A DNA stretch of 39,723 bases from Streptomyces lacrimifluminis. Its GTDB lineage: Bacteria; Actinomycetota; Actinomycetes; Streptomycetales; Streptomycetaceae. The notes under the pieces are model-generated. The model was not told where the DNA came from and ran no database searches. It saw only the letters and a program-made list of their open reading frames with translations. Positions within the stretch are counted from its first letter, which is position 1. Each line of letters opens with the position of its first letter. The position numbers and the translations under genes were made by a program. The stretch lies in assembly GCF_014646095.1 (NCBI RefSeq), contig NZ_BMMU01000045.1:1-39723 (forward strand), read 5' to 3'. This document shows, one piece after another, positions 33,085-39,723 of this stretch.

Positions 33085-34503
33085 AAGCCACAACGGGTGC
33101 GCGACGTCCAGTACGTTGCAGGCGTTCTCGTGGCCCGCGCCGAAGTAGCGGGCGTCCCGGCTGTGGTCCAGTACCGCGTCCACGACTCGCTCCGGATGTG
33201 GGACGGGCATCCCGAACTGTGCGAAGGAACCCCGTGTGAGCCGGTAGTAGCCGTTCACCACCTGGAGGCGGCCGGCGGTGGTCGAGGGGCTGCCCCACAT
33301 GCCGGTCCAGGGGTCGGCCCGGGTGAGGAGCCAGCCGAAGAGGGCTTCGAGTGTGCCGGGAGTGGGATGGGAGGTGGTGGGGTGCCGTAGGTTCCAATGG
33401 GCGGCTGTGGCCCAGGAGTCGATCCAGGCACCCGCGCCCCAGGCGCTGTCCCGCCAGGGCAACTCCTCCAGACGTACGATGAGTTGACTGGTCGTCATAT
33501 CGCTGACGCCGCAGATCGGTTGAGGGAAGGAAGCGCCCAGGAGTTCCAGCGCGTAGCCCACCGACAGGACGTGGTACAGGGCTGGGCCCTCGCCGATGAA
33601 GCCGTCGGCGTCCATGGTGGGTGCCTGCTCGCCGAGTTCGGGCACCAGGCCGGTTGCCCGGTCCTGGAGGGACGCCAGGCGCTCGATGTGTTCGGTCCTG
33701 TCCAGTTGCTCGGGGGCGGACGACAGCAGCAGGTCGGAGATCTCGACGGCGTCGCAGTGTGCCCGCACGGTGGGTGAGGCGCCCGGGCGGTCGGTGTAGT
33801 GGTCGCCAGTCCAGCAGCGGGCCAGGATGTCGGCGGCCTGGGTACGGGCGGTCTCCGCGAACCGGGCCAGGGCATCGCCGTCACCGTCATCGCCGGCCGG
33901 GATGCTTGGCCGCTGGCGGCCCCCTGTCGCGCGCCGGTCCCGAAGCCGCCGCGCCGGGTTGCCCGCAACCACCGTCCACGCCGGTAGGTCCTTCGTCACC
34001 ACCGCCCCGGCGCCGACAACGCAGTGGTCGCCGATCGTGACGCCATCCACGACAACCACATGGGAGCCGATCCAGACGTCGTCGCCGACGGTGATGCCCC
34101 GGCTGGTCTGGGGTTGCTGGAAGACAGGCCGGTCGGGGGCCGTCGAGTGGTTGAAGCCCAGGAGGGACGTGTGGGCGCCGATGCGCACGCCGGTGCCCAG
34201 GGAGACGGTGCCGCGGGCCACGGTGAACGGGTTCAGCGTGCAGTCCGTGCCCGTGGTCAGGGTGCCGGTGACGTAGGCGTGGGCGGCGATGTACGAGTCG
34301 TCGCCCAGTCGGAGGAGGTCGGGGAAGACCGCCGCCGACTCGGCCACGTAGCAACGCTCGCCCACCTCGCTGTCCCCGCCCAAAGACTGTTGGCGCTCCC
34401 GCTGCACGGCTCGCCGGTCCTCCGTGGCCTCCTTCTCGAACAGCCAGGGGCAGTGGTCGAAGCGGTCGGACGAGAGTGCGGACGGCTGCTGTCGGTGATC
34501 CAT
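33085..34503 (-). pseudogene. N-terminal part of a split gene: hexapeptide acyltransferase plus helical domain
   Basis: 473 codons survive before the break. A left-handed beta-helix acetyltransferase domain lies at about 45-195, with hexapeptide turns (VGERCYVAESAAVFPD, IAAHAYVTGTLTTGTDC, VWIGSHVVVVDGVTIGDHCV) and the catalytic-type His in LLGFNHSTAP. From about 215 on a helical-repeat domain follows, with Trp/Gly-rich turns (WGAGAWIDSWATAAHWNLRH, PWTGMWGSPS, NACNVLDVAHPLWL). The open frame runs on to 32962, adding 40 residues encoded by the inserted element, so a truncated protein could be made. The missing C-terminus is at 29417-29722. The N-terminal half probably acetylates a sugar or small metabolite; the fused domain's role is unknown. 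ATG 34503 is the first Met. Confidence 0.75.
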
Positions 34504-34677
34504 GACGGCACGCTAGACAGACGCGTGCCGTACGAGGAAGAGGGCCCGGTGGGAATGCAGCGGCGGTCGTCGCACCCTTCGCCGTGTCGACGGCCCCGAC
34601 GGACCTCGGCCGGGAGCGAGACGACTGCGTCGGTAATCGGGTCGTTGCCGTTCTGGGCTCGCTGATACATATGTGCG

Positions 34678-35214
34678 ATGGCAGGCAGCGACTCCGGTGG
34701 GTTTCAAGCAGGGCAGTCGGGACTCGTCGTGAGGGTCCCCGAGGCAGAACCTGCTGTTCGAGCGTGGCGTGACCGGCTGGACCCCTCAGCCCGTGCGGGT
34801 GTTCCGGCCCATGCCACCGTCCTCTTCCCGTTTCTCGACAAGAGCCGCATCGACAGCGGTGCTTGCGCTGCCATGGCAGAAGTGATCGGGCGTCACCGGC
34901 CCTTCGAGGCCCGGTTCGAGCACCGCGGGCGATTCCCGGGGATCTTGTATCTCGTCCCCGAACCGGACATCCCGTTCCGTCGGCTCACCGAGGCGATCGC
35001 GGACCGGTGGCCGCAGACCCCGCCGTTCGGCGGGCAGTTCGACGATGTCGTCCCGCATCTGACCATCACCCAGGGCCAAGACGATGCCGTGCTGGAGGAG
35101 GCCGAGGCCAACCTTCGCAGCCGTCTTCCCGTCACTGCCCGCGTGTCGTCGGTCGATTTGGTGGTCCACGACGGAACAAGGTGGCAGCAGCGAGCGTCGT
35201 TCGCGCTCCGGTGA
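34678..35214 (+). CDS. 2'-5' RNA ligase/2H phosphoesterase family protein
   Basis: 178 residues containing the two HxT motifs that define 2H phosphoesterases: HATVLF at 45-50 and HLTITQ at 127-132. The intervening strands (FEARFEHRGRFPGILYLVPE) and helix RRLTEAIADRWPQ are in the expected positions. Family members ligate or hydrolyse 2',3'-cyclic or 2'-5' phosphodiester ends of RNA or cyclic nucleotides. Length is normal and both catalytic His are present, so the protein is likely active in the cytoplasm. It is divergent from the split acyltransferase gene (175 bases between starts). The first Met at 34678 is used. Confidence 0.88.
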   Translation: MAGSDSGGFQAGQSGLVVRVPEAEPAVRAWRDRLDPSARAGVPAHATVLFPFLDKSRIDSGACAAMAEVIGRHRPFEARFEHRGRFPGILYLVPEPDIPFRRLTEAIADRWPQTPPFGGQFDDVVPHLTITQGQDDAVLEEAEANLRSRLPVTARVSSVDLVVHDGTRWQQRASFALR

Positions 35215-35233
35215 TCCCTCTGTTGGTCATCAG

Positions 35234-35338
35234 TCAGCCGCCCGGCTGGGCCTTGGTGTGCGCGAGGCGGTAGGAGTCGTTGGCGGCTTCGATGATGTTG
35301 CCGCCGAACGCGATGAGGATGCCGTGACCGGCTGGATC
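35234..35338 (-). pseudogene. short coding-like remnant, family uncertain
   Basis: The minus strand reads SDPAGHGILIAFGGNIIEAA then NDSYRLAHTKAQPGG before TGA, with strong third-position G/C. It looks like the C-terminus of a gene whose upstream part is gone; the preceding sequence in frame is less coding-like. I do not recognise the family with confidence. Nearby, at 35443-35476, GTGATTCGTG-like words repeat. Confidence 0.35.
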
Positions 35339-35493
35339 AGAGAGACGTGGGCGCGGGTGGAAGACGGTGAGGGAGTAGGACGCTTGGCCGCGCTTCGCGG
35401 ATGAGTCGAGACATCGGCGGAGGAGGCACCCGGTATGTCCTCTCGTGATTTGTGATTCGTGACTGGTGATTCGTGGTGCGGGTGCGGGGTGGT

Positions 35494-35934
35494 TCAGGGA
35501 GCGTCGGCGTCCCTGGAGGTGATGCGGAGCAGGACGGCGGACGGCGCGGTGGGCAGGGTCAGGCTCAGCTCGGCCGTGTCGGGTGTCCAGGCGGGACGGG
35601 CCCGGCCGGCCGAGGGGTAGAGCAGGTCACCGGTCTCGGGATCGTGGAGGCCGACGGTGAGCACGTGCCAGTCGCCGTCGCGGGTCACACGGTGTGCGCT
35701 GTACCGCAGCCGTCGGCCGAGGGACGTGTCGATGAGGCGCCCGGCCGACCAGGCGCGGCCGTGGCCCGCGGCCGTCACCTCCACCAGGGGCAGCGCGGGT
35801 CACGAGCGCCGCTCGGGAGACGTCCCACCAGGGAGGCCGATACGGGTGAGGCGGGCGGTGCCGTCTTCGCCGACGCCGATCACGACCTCCAGGGTCCGGT
35901 GGCCCCATCGGAGGATCTGCGGTGCGCTGGTCAT
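35494..35934 (-). pseudogene. alpha-galactosidase (GH36) with internal deletion and nonsense codon
   Basis: The frame starts MTSAPQILRWGHRTLEVVIG, meets an in-frame TGA at 35802, then resumes ALPLVEVTAAGHGRAWSAGR and GRRLRYSAHRVTRDGDWHVL, ending the N-terminal beta-sandwich of a GH36 alpha-galactosidase at HDPETGDLL. It jumps at once to a C-terminal strand, TAELSLTLPTAPSAVLLRIT, and stops. The entire catalytic barrel, some 500 residues in this family, is gone. GGAAAGG stands before ATG 35934, which lies 36 bases behind the beta-galactosidase stop, so the pair once formed a galactoside operon. Confidence 0.75.
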
Positions 35935-35970
35935 GGATGCCTTTCCGGAGAGGGACGGAGGAAGCCGTGC

Positions 35971-37956
35971 TCAGGCGCTGCGAAGCACGGCGCAGCCGCC
36001 GACGGGCAGTTCGGACACCGTGCCGCCCGTGAGCAGGTCGTGGGCGGACTCGGGCAGGGACACGGGTTCGGTGCCGTGGTTGATCAGGAAACGCCAGCGG
36101 CGGCCGTCCGGGGCGCGTCGGGTGGTGGCCTCGACCCCCGGGGGAAGGCCCGGCATCTCCGGTCCCACCCTTGCCTCGGCGAGCAGTCGGGCGACCAGGG
36201 CGCCGTGGCCGGCGTCGTCGAGGCGGGTCGAGAGGTACCAGCCCTGCCCGGTGCCGAAGCGGTGCCGGGTCAGGGCCGGGCTCCCGGCGAGCATCCCGTG
36301 GGTGTAAGTGGCGAGCGTCTCCGCGCCCTCGGTGCGCAGGGACTCGCTCCAGGCGGTGCCCTGTGTTCCGTCCGACAGGGTGATTTGCTCGGTGCGCCGC
36401 AGTGGCCGGTACTCCTCGACGCGGATGCCCAGTGCCTCGCGCAGGGGAGCGGCCGGGTAGCCGCCCAGGCGGGCGTGGAGGCGGTCGTCGACGTAGCCGC
36501 AGGCGTGCTGGACGAGGAGCGTTCCGCCGTCGGAGACGTAACGGCGCAGGTTCTCGGCCGCCGCGTCGGAGAGGAGGAACAGGGCGGGTGCGACGACGAG
36601 CGGGTAGCGGCTCAACTCGTGTGCGGGGTGGGCGAAGTCGACCGTGACACCGGCGTCCCACAGCGTGTGGTGGGCGCGTGCGAGTGCCGCGTGGTAGTCG
36701 AGGTCCGTGGTGGGCAGGCCGTCCACACCGAGCGCCCACCAGGCGTCCGGGTCGTGCAGAACGGCCACCTGCGCGCCGAGTGTCGATCCCGCCAGTTCAC
36801 CGAGGCGGGCGACGGCCACCCCGGCCTGTGTGACCTCGCGGAAGATCCGGCTGTCGGGTCCGGCGTGCGGGACCATCGCCGAGTGCCAGGTCTCGGCACC
36901 GGCTCTCGACTGCCGCCACTGGAAGAAGAGGGCGCCCTCCGAGCCGCGGGCGATGTGGCCGAGGGTGTGGCGCAGAATGTCACCGGGGTCCTTGGCGAGG
37001 ACCCGGTCGCCGTCGTAGACGGTGCTGGTGCCTTGCTCCATCAGCAGCCAGGGACGGCCGCCGCCCAGCGACCGGGCGCGATCCGCGTGGAAGGCGACGT
37101 CGGCGGCGGCGCCGAGGCCGGGTGCGCTGGGGTACTGGTCGCAGCTGACCACGTCGAGTTCCCGGGCGAGGGCCCACAGATCGATGTTCTGATACCCGGG
37201 CAGCATCAGGTTGGTGGTCACCGGCCGGTCGCTGTGTGCGCGGATCGCGTCACGCTGCTCGCGGTAGGCGGCGATGACGACGTCGGACCAGAATCGGCGG
37301 AAGTCCAGGGCCTGGCCGGGGTTGTGGTGCCAGTTCGTCGCACGCGGTGGCAGCACCTGTTCCCAGGAGGTGTAGTGCTGGCTCCAGAAGGCCGTTCCCC
37401 AGGCCTCGTTGAGGACGTCCAGCGAGCCGTGGCGGGCGCGCAGCCACACCCGGAAGGCGGCGGCCGTGTGGTCGCAGTAGCACAGGGTGGCGTACTCGTT
37501 GTGCACGTGCCACAGCGCGAGGGCGGGATGGTCGCCGTAGCGTGCGGCGAGCGCCCCGGCGATCCGGCTGGCCGCGTTCCGGTAGGCGGGCGCGGTGAGG
37601 CAGTACGTGTCCCGGCTGCCGTGGACGAGCCGGGTGCCGTCGGGCCGGACCGTCAGCGCGTCCGGGTGGGCCAGGGTGAACCAGGGCGGCGGGGAGGCGG
37701 TGGGGGTGGCCAGGTCGACGGCCACGCCGTTCGCGTGCAGGCGATCCAGGTGGGCGTCCAGCCAGGTGAAGTCGTAGCGGCCCTCCTCCGGTTCCAGCAG
37801 CGCCCAGGAGAAGACGCCGACGGTTGCCAGGTTGACCCTGGCCCGGCGCATCAGCTCGTCGTCCTCCTTCCACACCGGCTCGTCCCACTGCTCGGGGTTG
37901 TAGTCCCCGCCGAAGGCGAGTCCGCCCAGGCGGTCGGTCAGGCTGCGTGAGGTCAT
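35971..37956 (-). CDS. GH42 beta-galactosidase
   Basis: 661 residues, full length for a GH42 enzyme. The (beta/alpha)8 barrel (about 1-390) starts GLAFGGDYNPEQWDEPVWKE. The acid/base Glu154 is in WHVHNEYATLCYC and the nucleophile Glu307 in LLMEQGTSTV. The trimerisation domain (about 395-600) is glutamine-amidotransferase-like (YPLVVAPALFLLSDAAAENL), and a small beta domain ends in SELPVGGCAVLR. It hydrolyses terminal beta-galactosides, probably oligosaccharides from plant or host glycans, in the cytoplasm (no signal peptide). ATG 37956 is chosen because the conserved N-terminus follows; an earlier Met would add 26 unrelated residues. Two LacI-type operators lie upstream, but the regulator is a remnant. 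Confidence 0.95.
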   Translation of the reverse strand: MTSRSLTDRLGGLAFGGDYNPEQWDEPVWKEDDELMRRARVNLATVGVFSWALLEPEEGRYDFTWLDAHLDRLHANGVAVDLATPTASPPPWFTLAHPDALTVRPDGTRLVHGSRDTYCLTAPAYRNAASRIAGALAARYGDHPALALWHVHNEYATLCYCDHTAAAFRVWLRARHGSLDVLNEAWGTAFWSQHYTSWEQVLPPRATNWHHNPGQALDFRRFWSDVVIAAYREQRDAIRAHSDRPVTTNLMLPGYQNIDLWALARELDVVSCDQYPSAPGLGAAADVAFHADRARSLGGGRPWLLMEQGTSTVYDGDRVLAKDPGDILRHTLGHIARGSEGALFFQWRQSRAGAETWHSAMVPHAGPDSRIFREVTQAGVAVARLGELAGSTLGAQVAVLHDPDAWWALGVDGLPTTDLDYHAALARAHHTLWDAGVTVDFAHPAHELSRYPLVVAPALFLLSDAAAENLRRYVSDGGTLLVQHACGYVDDRLHARLGGYPAAPLREALGIRVEEYRPLRRTEQITLSDGTQGTAWSESLRTEGAETLATYTHGMLAGSPALTRHRFGTGQGWYLSTRLDDAGHGALVARLLAEARVGPEMPGLPPGVEATTRRAPDGRRWRFLINHGTEPVSLPESAHDLLTGGTVSELPVGGCAVLRSA

Positions 37957-37987
37957 GACGGGTCCTCGTCGGGTACGGAGAGTCGAA

Positions 37988-38152
37988 TCGAGCTCTGGCG
38001 GGTGGCAGGGCCGGTGACAGCAGTACTTGTTCATGCTCGGGTCGCACAGCGGGCAGGGCGGTGATCAGCCGGCCGGTCATCTGCTCGACCGCCACGCGGC
38101 CCGGTTCCTGTGCCGGTCCGGAGACGCCGGTGAGGGCGGGTGCGTACTGCCC
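37988..38152 (-). pseudogene. C-terminal remnant of a LacI-family regulator
   Basis: Just upstream of the GH42 gene the minus strand encodes APALTGVSGPAQEPGRVAVE, then QMTGRLITALPAVRPEHEQV and LLSPALPPARA. This corresponds to the last 55 residues of LacI-type regulators (ALTxVxQPxxELGRxAVExL ... VLLxPxLxxR). The DNA-binding head, the sugar domain and the normal stop are missing. The original regulator probably controlled the galactosidase genes through the nearby GAAGCGCTTC sites. Confidence 0.6.
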
Positions 38153-38230
38153 GGCCAGTTACTCAGGACACGGGGCCACCGCCTCCCGCGGTCATGACTC
38201 ATGGCGGCGGCCTCCCTGACGGGAGCTGTC

Positions 38231-38240
38231 GAAGCGCTTC
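38231..38240. promoter_or_regulatory. LacI-type operator half of a pair
   Basis: GTCGAAGCGCTTCAC contains the perfect 10-base palindrome GAAGCGCTTC with the central CG pair typical of LacI/CcpA-family sites. It lies about 275 bases before the GH42 start, beside the truncated regulator. A second, longer copy is 120 bases away. Confidence 0.7.
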
Positions 38241-38347
38241 ACTCAAGGTGTAAGTTAACGGGCAACTTTCGTGAGAAACAAGGGCCTGCTCCGTGAGATA
38301 CTTTCTTCATACTCGTCCATTGACAGCCTGTCAGGGTGAATGGCATC

Positions 38348-38363
38348 GTCGAAGCGCTTCGAC
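38348..38363. promoter_or_regulatory. perfect 16-bp LacI-type operator
   Basis: GTCGAAGCGCTTCGAC is fully symmetrical. A TTGACA hexamer stands at 38320-38325 on the plus strand, so the site could control a rightward promoter; no gene now follows. Together with the site at 38231 it implies a former divergent promoter region of a sugar-use locus. Confidence 0.75.
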
Positions 38364-38923
38364 TTTCACGCTGTAGAGTCGGCTCCACGTCAGGATCCAC
38401 GTTCGGCTTTCGAGGGGTGCGGACCGTGGGTTGGGCAGCCCTTCAGCCGCTGACCGGCCTTCCGTATGCGACTCCCCGGATGGCTGGGGAACGAGGTGCC
38501 GTCGGACTGCTCCAACGGCTCATGCGCGACGAGCGGTCCGCGATGCCACCCCCGTCCGATCCGGCCGCCGCCGCGCCTGGTCGACACACCGTGCCCCCGC
38601 TGGCGAGCCGCCGCACGGCGCCGCCTGGTGCGGGATGTCCACACAACCTTCTTCGGCCGCTCGGCCCGGCACAGGTCTTGAGGGCCTCAGCCGGTCAGCG
38701 CACCCGTCCTGACATGAAGAGAGCCCGCTCACCGGCCGATCGGGCCTTCGCCCGGCACACACCGACAGCGTGCTCGAAGCAACACACTCGGAGCGACACA
38801 TCCGGGTGCTTGTCGACGGACTCCGGAGCCCTACTGACCACGGGCCCGGAACGTGCCGGACCGCCGGACCACCCACTCCAGCCACGGCGGGCGTCGCGCC
38901 CGGCGCTGCCCGCCACGGAGGGT
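38364..38923. other. 560-bp gap right of the operators
   Basis: No gene is supported on either strand. If a sugar transporter or regulator gene once followed the operator at 38348, it has been deleted or has decayed beyond recognition. Confidence 0.45.
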
Positions 38924-38964
38924 CTCCCGGGACCGGAGCCCGAAAAGGGCCAAGGTCCCGGGAG
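38924..38964 (-). terminator. terminator of the SGNH/ricin-lectin gene
   Basis: Arms CTCCCGGGACC (38924-38934) and GGTCCCGGGAG (38954-38964) form an 11-bp stem. A smaller GCCC-AAAA-GGGC hairpin sits inside the loop. It stands six bases behind the minus-strand stop at 38971. Confidence 0.8.
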
Positions 38965-38970
38965 CGGAGG

Positions 38971-39672
38971 TCATCCGGCGGTCAGAGTGGTCCACTTCTG
39001 GTTGGAGCCGCCCTGGCAGTCCCACAGCACGAGCTGCGTGCCGTCGGCCGTGGAATAGCCCGGATCATCGAGACAGCGGCCGGAGGCGGGGTTGCGGTAG
39101 CCGCCGTTGTAAGGCTGCCAGACCTGGTTGGAGCCGCCGTGGCAGGTCCAGATCTGCACCTTGGTGCCGTTGGCCGTGCCCCCGCCGGCGGCGTCGAGGC
39201 ACTTGCCCATGGAGCGCAGGGTGCCGTCGGTGTAGGCGGACCAGAACTGGTTGACACCGTCGCCGCAGCCCCAGATCTGGACAGCGGTCCCGTCGGCCGT
39301 GCCGGTGCCGTTGACATCCATGCACTTGCCGGCGATGCCGGACTGCACACGTGCCGGAGCGGGGGCGGGATTCCTCAGCCATCCGGCGCTGTCCGCGGCC
39401 TGGATGCCGCGATGGAAAGCGTCCGCCATCTTCCGGTATCCCGAGTCGTTGGGGTGCAGGGTGTCGGCCAGGTCGGCCGTGGTCAGGCTGCTCATGTCCA
39501 CGTATGCGACGTGCTTGCCCGCGGCCCGGGCCTCGCTCACGATCTGGGGTACGGCCTGGTTGTACGCGGCACGGTGCTGCTCGACGCTGCCGCTGGTGGA
39601 CACGACCATCGAGGCGACGAGGACGGTCGCGTCGGGGACTGCGGCGGTGATCTGGTTGACCAGTGAGGGTTT
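38971..39672 (-). pseudogene. 5'-truncated SGNH hydrolase with C-terminal ricin-type lectin domain
   Basis: The minus strand encodes the last third of an SGNH/GDSL esterase domain: LVNQITAAVPDATVLVASMV, then HVAYVDMSSLTTADLADTLHPND holding the catalytic Asp and His of block V. A ricin-B-like lectin domain of about 125 residues follows, with three QxW repeats (NQFW, NQVW, NQKW) and paired cysteines (GKCMDV, WGCGDG, GKCLDA, WTCHGG, GRCLDD, WDCQGG). Such secreted enzymes deacetylate plant or microbial polysaccharides. An in-frame TGA at 39673 and unrelated sequence beyond it show that the 5' half, with the signal peptide and GDS serine, has been lost. What follows (a 15-codon frame starting MTSIAKAVLTLERHR) is unidentified and reaches the window edge. 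Confidence 0.75.
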
Positions 39673-39723
39673 TCAGCGGTGCCGCTCCAGGGTGAGGACG
39701 GCCTTGGCGATTGACGTCATGCG

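Noticed and set aside
35473..37950. 825-codon plus-strand frame opposite GH42
   Set aside because: It lies antisense to a clear GH42 enzyme with both catalytic Glu; the frame is low-complexity Gly/Val/Arg/Gln sequence.

Overview
The window reads as chromosomal DNA of a high-GC actinomycete, almost certainly a Streptomyces. GC is about 70%, codon third positions are strongly G/C, GTG starts are common, and the gene families are typical of the genus: RsbW-like ATPases, SpoIIE phosphatases, DUF1206, GlsB/YeaQ, GH42 and ricin-lectin proteins. No rRNA, tRNA or CRISPR array was seen. About a third of the recognisable genes are broken and insertion-sequence debris is present. This looks like a fast-evolving accessory region, such as a chromosome arm, rather than the conserved core.

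Layout. 0.1-11 kb is a stress and signalling block. An RsbW-like kinase (148-621) and a small membrane protein come first. Then follow a very large cytoplasmic poly-HAMP hybrid histidine kinase (2405-6673), an ANTAR-GAF-PAS-SpoIIE phosphatase (6750-9275), a 56-residue membrane peptide on the other strand, a second RsbW-like ATPase (9768-10184) and a lipoprotein (10325-10969). The kinase, phosphatase and two RsbW-like proteins have the parts expected of a partner-switching network that controls an alternative sigma factor. No sigma factor or anti-anti-sigma gene lies in the window.

11-20.8 kb mixes intact genes with remnants. Intact genes are a DUF1206 membrane protein, an OmpR/histidine-kinase pair, a membrane-anchored endonuclease/exonuclease/phosphatase-fold enzyme, a short-chain dehydrogenase under two perfect TetR-type palindromes, and GlsB. 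Remnants are an NCS1 permease tail, a VOC protein, a VanY-type carboxypeptidase lacking its zinc site, and an ABC ATPase piece. 21-26.3 kb holds hypothetical genes, a multiply frameshifted quinone oxidoreductase, a 48-residue basic protein, a DUF402 protein and a CASTOR/POLLUX-like channel protein.

26.9-34.5 kb is the mobile part. Two broken copies of one IS1634-like transposase gene flank an intact unknown gene. About 0.7 kb further on, a 3.4-kb segment (about 29723-33084) splits a two-domain acyltransferase gene. The last 100 or so codons of that gene lie at 29417-29722 and the first 473 codons at 33085-34503, both on the minus strand. The inserted segment carries a frameshifted tyrosine recombinase fused to a DUF6262 (TnpC-like) domain, plus intact GNAT acetyltransferase and methyltransferase genes. 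It looks like a decayed Tn554-type element with cargo.

34.6-39.7 kb holds an RNA-ligase-like 2H phosphoesterase and a decaying galactoside locus: an intact GH42 beta-galactosidase, a GH36 alpha-galactosidase reduced to its two ends, the C-terminal scrap of a LacI regulator, and two intact LacI-type operators. A 5'-truncated SGNH-hydrolase/ricin-lectin gene ends the window.
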